A stretch of 64,000 bases of DNA from CAZMSQ01 sp964569025 (GTDB taxonomy: Bacteria; Bacteroidota; Bacteroidia; Chitinophagales; Saprospiraceae), in NCBI GenBank assembly GCA_964569025.1, contig CAZMSQ010000007.1, forward strand, positions 1-64,000. The letters are read 5' to 3'. Every line of letters starts with the position of its first letter. Positions within the stretch are counted from its first letter, which is position 1. Below the pieces are notes generated by a model, which saw only the letters and a list, made by a program, of their open reading frames with translations, was not told the origin of the DNA and did no database searches. Positions 43,431 through 51,697 of the stretch are shown one piece after another. The position numbers were made by a program, and so were the translations under genes.

Positions 43431-44902
43431 GCGAGGCGCTGCTTGAAAATATCGTTGCGAAGCGCGTTGTGCTTGAAAAAGAGCTTGGGATCGACCTATA
43501 CATTGACAGGAACGATATTGTACAGCGGGCATCTTGTTCTGTGACTCATCATCAAGGCGAAAGAGGAATTCTTGTCGGTAGAAATCCGCGTGAGATTCCG
43601 TACGTGGCTTCCCATTTGTTTGGATACTCCGGAGGTTCTCATCAGCAAGCCGCGACCATGGCTCTTGAGCATGCATGGGGTGCAAAGGTGCCCAAGAATG
43701 CGCGACTGCTCAGAGCCATCGGACAAGCTGCAGAAATTATCCAGAGCTCTGTCAGGTGGATTTACACAGCATTTGGGCCGGGCTTGGCCCACCCTGCATT
43801 TTCAGGGCTTCAAGATTCAGAATATATCCGGGACCATTTTTTAGCGTTCAAAGGCACTTCTTTCCGCAGGGGAATCCTCGGCGCCACGTTCCCCATGTCG
43901 GTATATGCAGCAATTGCCGGACAATGGCCGCAGGCCCGGTTTGCCTGCCCCGGAGGCATCGGAACGATACCTGATGCAGCGGCCCTTGCCAGGGTTTCCG
44001 GCCTCCTGAGTCGGTTTCGTACCGAGTGGCTGGAAGGGGTTCTATTACATACCTCTGTAGATGAGTTTCTCGACATTCGTACGTCGGACCAACTCTTTAA
44101 TTGGATAGATTCTGCCGGGACTCACCCCAAAAGCGATTTGGCTGCCATGCTGAGTGGTGCCTTGGAAAGAGGGTACCTCAACTTAGGAGACCACTCAGCG
44201 CCAACCCTGACGTATGGTGCATTTCATGTCAGTGATCAGGAAGAAGAATCGATTCCGGAGTTACTCTCATCCCATTCTTCCATTCCCGGGCTGTGTATCA
44301 ACGGTAGTTCTGTTGATGTATTGAGCAGGGCATCCGTTCGAAGCTGTATCGAGTCGTTGGGGCAATCTCATCAAACCTGGTATCAGGGCCAACCGACAGA
44401 GGTTGGCCCGCTTGCACGCATGCTTTCCCTCCATGCTGTCCGCCCGGAAGGCAATCTGATTGGTCACATGGTATCTTGGTCAGGTAAAAATGCCTTTGCC
44501 AGAATTCTTGCGAGAATCCGCGAGATTATGGTTCTTGAAAACCGAATCAGATTCTGGCTGGCACAAATTGATCCAGATGAACCATGGAATCTGCCTGTAG
44601 AAGATAGAGATGGCTGGGGACTCGGTCTGACGGAAGCGCCGCGAGGAGCACTCGCCCATTTGGTTCGGATCAGAGATGGGAAAGTGGCGGATTATCAGAT
44701 TCTGCCCCCAACTTTGCTGAACGTTTCCTCCGGATCCGGAGACTCTCCCATCGAGTCTGCCCTCAGCCAATTGGAAATCCCGAATAGAAATAGCCTCCAT
44801 GAGGTTGGAATCATTGCTCGTTCTTTTGATGCCAGTGTGTCCTGTAAGGTCAGGCTGTTGAAACATCCCTCCGGAAAGGTGATCTTGACGTCAGATGAAT
44901 AA
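43427..44902 (+). CDS. HupK-like degenerate NiFe-hydrogenase large-subunit homologue
   Basis: A 491-residue protein with the fold and landmarks of NiFe-hydrogenase large subunits, including PGLAHPAFSGL, GPLARMLSLHAV and SWSGKNAFARILARIREI. The first metal motif, normally RxCGxC, is here LFGYS at residues 64-68 with H72 retained; the second, normally DPCxxC, is FDASVSC at 467-473. So three of the four nickel-site cysteines are missing and only C473 remains. This is the pattern of HupK/HoxV, a scaffold for the Fe(CN)2CO group in hydrogenase maturation. It is translationally coupled to the TetR gene and 180 bases upstream of hypC-hypD. Catalytic hydrogen activity is ruled out; the role in a cox operon is unexplained. 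Confidence 0.85.
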   Translation: MSEALLENIVAKRVVLEKELGIDLYIDRNDIVQRASCSVTHHQGERGILVGRNPREIPYVASHLFGYSGGSHQQAATMALEHAWGAKVPKNARLLRAIGQAAEIIQSSVRWIYTAFGPGLAHPAFSGLQDSEYIRDHFLAFKGTSFRRGILGATFPMSVYAAIAGQWPQARFACPGGIGTIPDAAALARVSGLLSRFRTEWLEGVLLHTSVDEFLDIRTSDQLFNWIDSAGTHPKSDLAAMLSGALERGYLNLGDHSAPTLTYGAFHVSDQEEESIPELLSSHSSIPGLCINGSSVDVLSRASVRSCIESLGQSHQTWYQGQPTEVGPLARMLSLHAVRPEGNLIGHMVSWSGKNAFARILARIREIMVLENRIRFWLAQIDPDEPWNLPVEDRDGWGLGLTEAPRGALAHLVRIRDGKVADYQILPPTLLNVSSGSGDSPIESALSQLEIPNRNSLHEVGIIARSFDASVSCKVRLLKHPSGKVILTSDE

Positions 44903-45082
44903 ACATGACAAATGGACGGCGAAAAGTGTATGAACCTTCGGTAAAATTGATTGTACTACAAATGATTGTTGTTCTATGAACGAGTATGTGATTATTTTAG
45001 AGTGCAGTGAGTCGTGCTGCTAAAGATTTAATTTCGAAGTTTTTTTCAAAAAGTCTACTTTCCCACACAGAATATCTGATTT
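44903..45082 (+). other. Intergenic region before hypC
   Basis: An AT-rich 180-base gap between the hydrogenase-like gene and hypC, with no exact TAnnTTTG box. A near match TACTTTCC lies at 45056-45063, so hypC-hypD may have a separate promoter, or be read through from upstream. Confidence 0.35.
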
Positions 45083-45343
45083 ATGTGTCTTGCCATCCCC
45101 GGACGAATCAAAAGAATTGATCGATCAGATCCATTCTTGAAAAGAGCCCATGTGGCCTTCGGAACCCTTATGAAAGAGGTGTGCCTTGATATGACCCCTT
45201 TGGCTCGCGTAGGCGATTATGTCCTTGTGCATGCGGGCGTGGCAATTAACGTGGTGAATGAAGAAGAAGCGATGCGCACATTCTTATACCTTGAAGAATA
45301 CGGGGGTCTTGAAGACCTCTTGCCGGAGAGAGACCAGACCTGA
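45083..45343 (+). CDS. hypC: Hydrogenase maturation chaperone HypC
   Basis: An 86-residue HypC/HypG protein, opening MCLAIPGRIKRID with the essential N-terminal C2. It complexes with HypD, holds the iron during assembly of Fe(CN)2CO and carries it to the large subunit. The core VCLDMTPLARVGDYVLVHAGVAINVV is typical. It is separated from hypD by only 3 bases. HypE, HypF, HypA and HypB are not in the window, so it may act with partners elsewhere or with the adjacent degenerate subunit. Confidence 0.94.
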   Translation: MCLAIPGRIKRIDRSDPFLKRAHVAFGTLMKEVCLDMTPLARVGDYVLVHAGVAINVVNEEEAMRTFLYLEEYGGLEDLLPERDQT

Positions 45344-45346
45344 TTC

Positions 45347-46465
45347 ATGAAATTTCTCGAAGAATACAGGGACCCGCAATTGGCGGAGCAATACCTCAAC
45401 CGTCTCCATTCAGTAACCACCGGAGAGTGGGTAATTATGGAATTCTGCGGGGGGCAAACCCACAGTCTTGTCAAAAACGGCCTCATTGATTTGCTTCCCG
45501 CCGGTGTAACAATGGTGCATGGTCCGGGGTGTCCAGTCTGTGTGACCCCACTCTCTATGATAGACGCAGCCATTCGCCTTGCTGAGGAAAAAGGGGTTAT
45601 TTTGTGTTCATTCGGAGACATGCTGAGGGTGCCAGGCTCTTCTCAAAATTTATTGGAAGCCAAAGCAAAAGGTGCCGCAGTCCGTTTTTTTTACTCGCCT
45701 ATGGAAGCTGTCGAATTGGCGCGTAAACATCCAGATCGGGAGGTCGTATTTTTTGCGGTTGGTTTTGAAACGACCGCACCTGCAAACGCCCTGTCAGTGC
45801 TTTATGCCAAACGGCTGGGTCTGAAAAACTATTCGCTCCTGACTTCTCATGTGTTGGTTCCTCCGGCTATTTCTGCGATAGTCGAAGATGAGGAGGCCTG
45901 TGTAGATGGTTTTCTCGGAGCAGGAAATGTCTGTTCGGTAATGGGACTCAAAGAGTACGAGCAATTAATCGACAGATACAATAAACCCTTGGTGGTGACA
46001 GGGTTTGAGCCCGTTGACCTCCTTCAGGGTATTCTCATGACGGTGACACAACTTGAACGGGGGGAGTCGAAACTTGAAAACCAATACAGCCGGGTGGTGC
46101 CATATGAAGGGAACCCCGAAGCGCAGGCAGCGGTATATGAAGTCTTTGAGCGGTGTGACCGCGAGTGGAGAGGAATTGGCGTACTCCCGGGAAGTGGACT
46201 TCAGGTGACTGAAGAATATGCTGGATTTGATGCGATCAGAAAGTTTGGGCTCACGTTCAGATATGTGGCTGAGCCATCTGCCTGTATGGCAGGTGAAATT
46301 TTGAAAGGCACGAAGAAGCCAGTTGATTGCCCCCACTTCGGAACCACGTGCACGCCAGAAAACCCCCTTGGGGCTCCGATGGTTTCTTCAGAAGGGGCAT
46401 GCGCCGCATACTATCACTTTCGCGCTATTTGCAGCGCTGATTCACACCCAATACGTACCTTCTGA
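45347..46465 (+). CDS. hypD: Hydrogenase maturation protein HypD
   Basis: A 372-residue HypD with all the known motifs: CGGQTH (34-39), GPGCPVC (59-65), GFETTAPANA and the C-terminal [4Fe-4S] region (CMAGEILKGTKKPVDCPHFGTTCTPENPLGAPMVSSEGACAAYYHF). It builds Fe(CN)2CO with HypC. The completeness of the motifs argues for an active protein, not a remnant. Its 3' end overlaps the converging VanY-like gene by 41 bases. Confidence 0.95.
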   Translation: MKFLEEYRDPQLAEQYLNRLHSVTTGEWVIMEFCGGQTHSLVKNGLIDLLPAGVTMVHGPGCPVCVTPLSMIDAAIRLAEEKGVILCSFGDMLRVPGSSQNLLEAKAKGAAVRFFYSPMEAVELARKHPDREVVFFAVGFETTAPANALSVLYAKRLGLKNYSLLTSHVLVPPAISAIVEDEEACVDGFLGAGNVCSVMGLKEYEQLIDRYNKPLVVTGFEPVDLLQGILMTVTQLERGESKLENQYSRVVPYEGNPEAQAAVYEVFERCDREWRGIGVLPGSGLQVTEEYAGFDAIRKFGLTFRYVAEPSACMAGEILKGTKKPVDCPHFGTTCTPENPLGAPMVSSEGACAAYYHFRAICSADSHPIRTF

Positions 46466-47255
46466 CCACGTCAATGTGGTTTGCCGTTTCAGCTCCCGGG
46501 AATCCGGTGATGTGGCTGTTGTTCAATTCCCGTTCTGCGATCCTTACGAACTCCGCAGAAAGAGGAAGATACGACCAGTGCCACTTTTCTTCCCGATATC
46601 CGCTTTCACGGCCGTCTCCATATGCTGTGTATGGCCTGCAGAATCCGTATTCGGAAGCGTGTGTTTCAAGCCATTGGAAGAGTTTTTGGCCCTGACCTGT
46701 TTCGAAATATGAATTGTCGAGCGCATTCAAGTCAATGTCAGTCCCCCAGTGATGGCGAGAGGTTCCTGGCATGGCACTGTATTCAAGGATGCGCAAAGCG
46801 CGTTCTTTTGGGTCAGCAATATCGAGTGCGGCATTGGTGCCGTCACTAAGTAGTCGAGCCCCCCCCCATTTGGCAGCCCAAATCGATTGCTGATATTCAA
46901 AATTCCTTGTGGCCGACAAAATACGTAGCTCATGGCCCGCCTGAGCTGCATCCCGGTGCATCCGAATGAAAGCTTCCAGCGCTTCTTTTCGTAAAAACAT
47001 CCCATCGCGGGTGGCAAATTGACGGGGTATCGGGGCAAATAAAGGGTGTTTCGCCGGTTCAAAATGGCCGCTCAGGTATGCAATGCTGGTCATCGTCGAG
47101 TCTTTTTGGCGAGTAATTGGTAGACACTCTTGCCCTTCTTTTCTCTCTTGCGTTGGCATCTGCCCTGGATCATCAACTTGCCTTTGCCCGCATGCTGCGA
47201 ATGTGAAAGTTGCCATGGTAGCCGAAATTAGACAAAAGTATCTGATATGCTTCAT
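46425..47255 (-). CDS. VanY-type M15 carboxypeptidase lipoprotein
   Basis: A 276-residue protein with a lipoprotein signal (MKHIRYFCLISATMATFTFAAC) and an M15 D,D-carboxypeptidase domain. Zinc-site segments are SRHHWGTDIDL and EKWHWSY, and SATRNFEYQQSIWAAKWG precedes them. It trims D-alanyl-D-alanine stems of peptidoglycan in the periplasm, or has a related peptidase activity. The start at 47255 is chosen because the signal peptide begins there. It converges on hypD with a 41-base overlap of coding ends. Confidence 0.85.
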   Translation of the reverse strand: MKHIRYFCLISATMATFTFAACGQRQVDDPGQMPTQERKEGQECLPITRQKDSTMTSIAYLSGHFEPAKHPLFAPIPRQFATRDGMFLRKEALEAFIRMHRDAAQAGHELRILSATRNFEYQQSIWAAKWGGARLLSDGTNAALDIADPKERALRILEYSAMPGTSRHHWGTDIDLNALDNSYFETGQGQKLFQWLETHASEYGFCRPYTAYGDGRESGYREEKWHWSYLPLSAEFVRIAERELNNSHITGFPGAETANHIDVVRRYVLGVNQRCK

Positions 47256-47418
47256 CAGGCCTGATGGTTTTGCTCTTGGTAAATTTCCATCCATTTTTAT
47301 TCAAATTAAATGAAATGTATACTCACCTGATAAGATATGCTCAATATGCAGTTTTTCTTGCAATTCTTCACTTCGCACCGGTTGCAAGTGGTGGGCAGGG
47401 GCAATCAATGTTTAGATC

Positions 47419-47643
47419 ATGAATAGAAAAATATTACGGTTTATTGGACTTGCATCACTTGTCATAACGGCATGGATTCTTGGCAGAATTTCAGGCATCC
47501 ATGGCGTACAGCAAAAAAACGCGACGGCCAACCCCATCAGAAAATCAGACTCAATTCGAGATTCCCTTGTGCTCCGGGATTTGCTCTACAAACAAAATGT
47601 GAATGACCAGGACCAGCACGTGGGGTTGGAAAACAAGGAGTAA
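47419..47643 (+). CDS. Small single-pass membrane protein
   Basis: A 74-residue hypothetical with one N-terminal hydrophobic segment (FIGLASLVITAWILGRISG) and a polar, charged tail. It has no recognised domain. It lies upstream of the ribosomal protein operon, in a different promoter unit since a -7 box falls between 47643 and 47751. Whether it is translated is uncertain; the basic start MNRKILRF followed by a hydrophobic helix is compatible with a real gene. Confidence 0.5.
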   Translation: MNRKILRFIGLASLVITAWILGRISGIHGVQQKNATANPIRKSDSIRDSLVLRDLLYKQNVNDQDQHVGLENKE

Positions 47644-47668
47644 TGTCCAAAAAGTCCTGAGAAATGTG

Positions 47669-47676
47669 TATCTTTG
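47669..47676 (+). promoter_or_regulatory. -7 promoter box of the rpsF operon
   Basis: TATCTTTG fits TAnnTTTG exactly, with about 74 bases of leader before rpsF at 47751. No good -33 box is found at the usual spacing. Confidence 0.45.
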
Positions 47677-47750
47677 CGTCCGCTTTTGTGGGGATGCTCC
47701 ACTGAGTCATAGTCAATATCTTATTTTTTCACCTTTACGATACTTCAATA

Positions 47751-48251
47751 ATGCGTCATTACGAAGTAACTTTCATCGTGGATCCAGTGCTGTCGGGCGA
47801 TGAAATCAAGTCGGCAGCAACCACGTACGTCGATCACCTCAAAGGGGAGGGGAGCGAAATTGTACACATTAACGAATTGGGCCTCCGTGAACTTGCCTAT
47901 CCAATCAACAAGCGCAATTCCGGGGTCTATTACTGTGTTGAGTTTACCTCAGAGACAGGCGATTTTATTCCAAAACTCGAGTTGGCATTCCGCCGGGACG
48001 AGCGCATCATGCGCTTCCTGACAGTGAAACTTGACAAGTATGGTGTGAAATACAACGCTGACAAGCGCGCAGGCCTGATTAATGAGTTCAAACCGAAAAA
48101 GAAAAAATCGGAAGAACCTGAAAGAAAGGAGCGCGACAGGCGAGATCGCAAGAAAGAGGCCCCTGCGAAGGAGGCCCCTGCAAAGGAGGGAGCTTCTGTA
48201 AAAGAAGGCACTCCTGAAGCGAGCGCTACAGAGTCCGGATCACCTGAATAA
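47751..48251 (+). CDS. rpsF: 30S ribosomal protein S6
   Basis: A 166-residue bS6 with the normal fold in the first 110 residues (MRHYEVTFIVDPVLSG, AYPINKRNSGVYYCVEF) and a long low-complexity C-terminal extension with repeats such as KKEAPAKEAPAKEGASVKEG. The extension is longer than in E. coli and is charged. The gene opens the classical rpsF-rpsR-rplI operon. bS6 binds with S18 at the small-subunit platform. Confidence 0.96.
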   Translation: MRHYEVTFIVDPVLSGDEIKSAATTYVDHLKGEGSEIVHINELGLRELAYPINKRNSGVYYCVEFTSETGDFIPKLELAFRRDERIMRFLTVKLDKYGVKYNADKRAGLINEFKPKKKKSEEPERKERDRRDRKKEAPAKEAPAKEGASVKEGTPEASATESGSPE

Positions 48252-48296
48252 ACCAGTTGCCGTTCTCCATTTTCTTCCACTTAAACATACACGATC

Positions 48297-48566
48297 ATGG
48301 CAAATAAAAAAGAAGATATTAAGTTTCTGAGCAATCCCAATATCGGGCAGTCTCGCAAAAAATATTGCCGATTTAAAAAGTACGGCATCAAGTACATCGA
48401 TTACAAGGATGCTGAGTTTCTGAAGCAATTTGTCAACGAACAAGGGAAAATCCTGCCACGCCGTATTACGGGGAACTCTCTGAAATACCAGCGCAAGGTG
48501 TCAACGGCTGTCAAAAGAGCACGCCACCTTGGGATGCTGCCATTCGTGGCTGACTTGCTGAAGTAA
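48297..48566 (+). CDS. rpsR: 30S ribosomal protein S18
   Basis: An 89-residue bS18, including DAEFLKQFVNEQGKILPRRITGNSLKYQRKVSTAVKRARHLGMLPF, typical of the family. It binds S6 on the platform of the 30S subunit. Position between rpsF and rplI is conserved across bacteria. Confidence 0.97.
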   Translation: MANKKEDIKFLSNPNIGQSRKKYCRFKKYGIKYIDYKDAEFLKQFVNEQGKILPRRITGNSLKYQRKVSTAVKRARHLGMLPFVADLLK

Positions 48567-48600
48567 TCTTATTCTCTTACCACTCCACAATCCTACTCTC

Positions 48601-49047
48601 ATGGATGTCATTTTGTTAAAAGATATCGACAATCTGGGATATAAGCACGAGATTGTGACCGTCAAAAACGGTTATGGTCGCAACTTTCTCATCCCACAAA
48701 AACTGGCAGTCATCGCCAATACGCAGAACCTTGGGATGCTCGATGATATTAAGGCGAAACAAGCCGCCAAGCGTGAAGCCAAGCTCGAAGAGTATCGGGA
48801 ATTGGCGAAATCACTCGAAGGAAAGGTTCTGAAAATCGGCGCAAAAGCCGGAACCAGCGGAAAGATTTTCGGAAGTGTCACGACCATCCAATTGGTTGCT
48901 GCTCTCAAAGACCAACTCAGCCTTGAGGTTGAGCGAAGGGACATTGACCTGCCGGAAGAAATCAAAAATCTCGGAAGTTACACAGCAACTCTGAAGCTAC
49001 ACCCTGAAGTGACACCTGTCATCCACTTTGAAGTAGTCGCTGAGTAA
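48601..49047 (+). CDS. rplI: 50S ribosomal protein L9
   Basis: A 148-residue bL9 with the N-terminal domain MDVILLKDIDNLGYKHEIVTVKNGYGRNFLIPQKLAV, the long connecting helix and the C-terminal domain (KLHPEVTPVIHFEVVAE). It anchors near the L1 stalk of the large subunit. It is the last gene of the S6-S18-L9 operon and is followed by a terminator hairpin. Confidence 0.97.
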   Translation: MDVILLKDIDNLGYKHEIVTVKNGYGRNFLIPQKLAVIANTQNLGMLDDIKAKQAAKREAKLEEYRELAKSLEGKVLKIGAKAGTSGKIFGSVTTIQLVAALKDQLSLEVERRDIDLPEEIKNLGSYTATLKLHPEVTPVIHFEVVAE

Positions 49048-49103
49048 ACTGCTCAAATAAACAAGGCTCCCCCGTCTGGTCTGAGGGGATTTCCTTCACG
49101 ATG

Positions 49104-49140
49104 AATGGACGCATCTCTGCTTTGAGTTGCGTCCATTTTG
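49104..49140 (+). terminator. Terminator of the rpsF-rpsR-rplI operon
   Basis: A perfect 10-bp stem (49104-49113 with 49128-49137) with a 14-base loop ends in TTTTG. It lies 57 bases after the rplI stop. Confidence 0.65.
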
Positions 49141-49211
49141 TATATCCGGCATAACCACCATTTCAAAATCTTCGCATCTCATCTCGTACAACCGGATCAG
49201 AGGAATCGGTA

Positions 49212-49242
49212 TTTGGTTTTGTGATGGTGCAAAGTATCTTTG
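49212..49242 (+). promoter_or_regulatory. Promoter of the YgjP-like peptidase gene
   Basis: A -33 TTTG (49212-49215) and an exact -7 TATCTTTG (49235-49242) are 19 bases apart, a near-perfect Bacteroidota promoter. The start codon at 49291 is about 45 bases downstream of the inferred transcription start. Confidence 0.65.
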
Positions 49243-49290
49243 TTGGAAGAAGTCTCTCAGGAATTTTGCAATACTTTTATCTGTTATTCA

Positions 49291-50028
49291 ATGAAGAAGA
49301 TGGTCGATGCAATTATTCAAACCAGTTTCGGAAAGATGCCAGCAAAGATTTGGTTTGAGCCAAGAAGAAACATCAGAGCGTCAATCGGTAAAACTGCTGC
49401 CATTCTCAGGATGCCTTATATGATAGGGAAAAAAGATTACCAGGATAAGTACGCATGGTTCGAAAACTGGGTCGAAAAACAACTGCATGAGAATCAAGTA
49501 TTGAAAAATCACTTTTTTCAGGAAGGCTATCAGGATGGACAGGCTTTTGAGATTCTCGACCGGACATTCACCCTCAGTATTACCAAAGTTGAAAATCTAA
49601 CTTCGAGGGCTCGCGTGCGGAACGGGGTCATTGAAATGACGGTGTCTGATTCTTTACCGCTTGTCGAAGAGACGAAAGCAATGCGAGTGCTGCTGAGCAG
49701 AGTGATGGGGAAAATTTTTCTACCAGAAATTACTGCCAGGGTCAATGCGCTGAATAAGAAGCATTTCCAAAAACCTGTTCGGGGGGTACGGCTCAAATAT
49801 ACCCACTCCAGATGGGGAAGCTGCTCTTCAGCAGGCAATATCAATCTATCGACCCGGTTGCTGATGGCACCTCGGATTGTGATTGATTATGTCATTATTC
49901 ATGAATTGGCGCATCTTGTTGAAGCCAATCATTCTCCGCGATTCTGGGAGGAAGTGACGCGAGTCATGCCCGCTTACAAGGAGCACGAGCAATGGCTGAA
50001 GGAAAACGGTCACCTGTGTGATTTCTGA
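49291..50028 (+). CDS. YgjP-like (SprT/WLM) metallopeptidase
   Basis: A 245-residue member of the YgjP/DUF45 family: the HELAH zinc motif at 204-208 with NHSPRFWEEVTRVMPAYKEHEQWLKENG, preceded by RLKYTHSRWGSCSSAGNINLSTRLLMAP. Structure-related to SprT/wss-type peptidases; YgjP-type proteins are thought to be cytoplasmic metallopeptidases, with substrates poorly known. No signal peptide is present. The start at 49291 is the first ATG after the promoter that leaves the family sequence intact. Confidence 0.85.
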   Translation: MKKMVDAIIQTSFGKMPAKIWFEPRRNIRASIGKTAAILRMPYMIGKKDYQDKYAWFENWVEKQLHENQVLKNHFFQEGYQDGQAFEILDRTFTLSITKVENLTSRARVRNGVIEMTVSDSLPLVEETKAMRVLLSRVMGKIFLPEITARVNALNKKHFQKPVRGVRLKYTHSRWGSCSSAGNINLSTRLLMAPRIVIDYVIIHELAHLVEANHSPRFWEEVTRVMPAYKEHEQWLKENGHLCDF

Positions 50029-50046
50029 CAGAACCGCCTTCAGGGG

Positions 50047-51480
50047 TCACTCTTCTTGTTGTGGCTCGTAGTCAAGTTGCCTGAGCAACCACTCCCGCTC
50101 TGTGAGAGGCTGGGCTTCGCTGATTTCATGCCCCAGTTTTTGTTTTGCTTCCCTGTCATAGGGGTTTACCCTGAGCAGCCTGCGCGTGTACCGGATGATG
50201 TTTCGATAGTTGGATTTGTGATATCCAATCACCTTTTTCCGCTGCACATAATTGCGCATACTCTCAAGGAGTGATTCAAGGACATCAAATTCTTCTTCCT
50301 CATAATACATCTTGAGAAGCATGGTCTTGGCATTCAGGGTCATCAGAATATCATCGAAGTCAAACTGCATCAAAAGCGGCCGTGCTTTAGCGTAGTCCCC
50401 TTTCTCAAAATACAACTTGGCAAGATTGAAATCCACCATACTTTCCCGGTGCCTCTTTTCAAGAAATCTCTGGTAATCCTGAATAAAAGCATAGACCCAG
50501 TCATACTTCTTGAGGTACAAACCTGCTGCAACCACATTGCGGAAGGTCCATCGGGAAAGGATGTTATTTTCAATCAAAATGCGTTCTTCCAACCCTTTCC
50601 GGTAGAGATCGAACGATTCCTTGATGTAGTCACGCCGTCCTGCATTCAGTTGCTGGATGCAGTAATTGATGGCGAGCAGATAGATGTCACGTATCTCTGC
50701 ATTGGTAAACAGGTGCCCGTGCTCGAACATGGTTTGCTTCAGGGCTTTGAAATTTTTCTCCTGCCCGTCTTCCTGGCCGATTGTTTTGTAGGTGTGGTAG
50801 TAAATGGAAATGGCCGGTAAAGCCAGCAATTCGGACCTTCCCTCAATATAGGAAATGGCAAAATCCGTGAGTTCAAAATCGTAGTCAACATTGTATACCT
50901 GTTTGTGCGACAACATTATGCAACTTTGGCGAAGTTTGTCAACCAAATAAGCAATGTCAAGGGCATCAGTCATCTCCTGCAGATTAAGCTCTGCAAGCCG
51001 CTTCTGTTCACTGAGTGCCAGGTATTGTTCCTGTTGCAGCAAATAATTGGTGCGGTAATACAGTTCGTTTCGGTATGGCTGCTTTTCTTGTTCTTTGTGA
51101 GCTTGATTTAATGTGCGCAGGAATGTTTTATGGAGCTGACGCTTTCGGAAGACTCGTGCGAGAGTGATGCGGACCTGAGTATCCTTCTCTGTATATTCTG
51201 CAAAAAGGAGATAGGCCTCTACCACTTTCATCAAAAAGTGCATACTCTGTCTCAAACGGTCATCGTCATATGGTGCATCCGGATAAGCAGCCTCAAATGC
51301 CACCCGGCGATCTCCTTCCGGCGCTTCCGACTCTAATATTCCGCTCTGTAGTATCCAGTCAAGAAGGCGTACAACATCCTCTCGTTGGTTGTGGGCCGGA
51401 CTTAAGACCCACTTCTGTAATTCGCGGAACTCCTTTTTTGAAAAAGTCTGTAAAACCCTGATCAGCTGACTGCTCTTCAT
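50047..51480 (-). CDS. All-alpha hypothetical protein
   Basis: A 477-residue cytoplasmic protein, predicted to be entirely alpha-helical, TPR/solenoid-like, with a leucine-, lysine- and tyrosine-rich composition (FSKKEFRELQKWVLSPAHNQREDVVRLLDWILQSG at the N-terminus; REWLLRQLDYEPQQEE at the C-terminus). No conserved domain is recognised. Homologues of this kind with the opening FSKKEFRELQKWVLSP are, to my recollection, frequent in Saprospirales, which hints at the lineage. It is convergent with the peptidase gene and divergent from the T9SS gene. Confidence 0.65.
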   Translation of the reverse strand: MKSSQLIRVLQTFSKKEFRELQKWVLSPAHNQREDVVRLLDWILQSGILESEAPEGDRRVAFEAAYPDAPYDDDRLRQSMHFLMKVVEAYLLFAEYTEKDTQVRITLARVFRKRQLHKTFLRTLNQAHKEQEKQPYRNELYYRTNYLLQQEQYLALSEQKRLAELNLQEMTDALDIAYLVDKLRQSCIMLSHKQVYNVDYDFELTDFAISYIEGRSELLALPAISIYYHTYKTIGQEDGQEKNFKALKQTMFEHGHLFTNAEIRDIYLLAINYCIQQLNAGRRDYIKESFDLYRKGLEERILIENNILSRWTFRNVVAAGLYLKKYDWVYAFIQDYQRFLEKRHRESMVDFNLAKLYFEKGDYAKARPLLMQFDFDDILMTLNAKTMLLKMYYEEEEFDVLESLLESMRNYVQRKKVIGYHKSNYRNIIRYTRRLLRVNPYDREAKQKLGHEISEAQPLTEREWLLRQLDYEPQQEE

Positions 51481-51697
51481 CGTGCACTTTTTTGGTCAGC
51501 CCAAGAAATATTTTCCATCATGCAGAAAAAGAATTTTCAACAAATATACTCAATTTAAGAGATTTTGTAAATAAGTAAAAAATTGGAAAAGAGGGTTTTA
51601 TAATATTTTCTTTCATAGGCTTTCATCACTAAACGAATGTTTTCATTCAACAACAGGCGTTTTTTGTCATTGGTATGCCTCAGAAAACAGACGATGT

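Noticed and set aside
43427..44902. Functional NiFe-hydrogenase catalytic subunit
   Set aside because: Three of four nickel-binding cysteines are missing, and there is no small subunit or C-terminal processing protease nearby.
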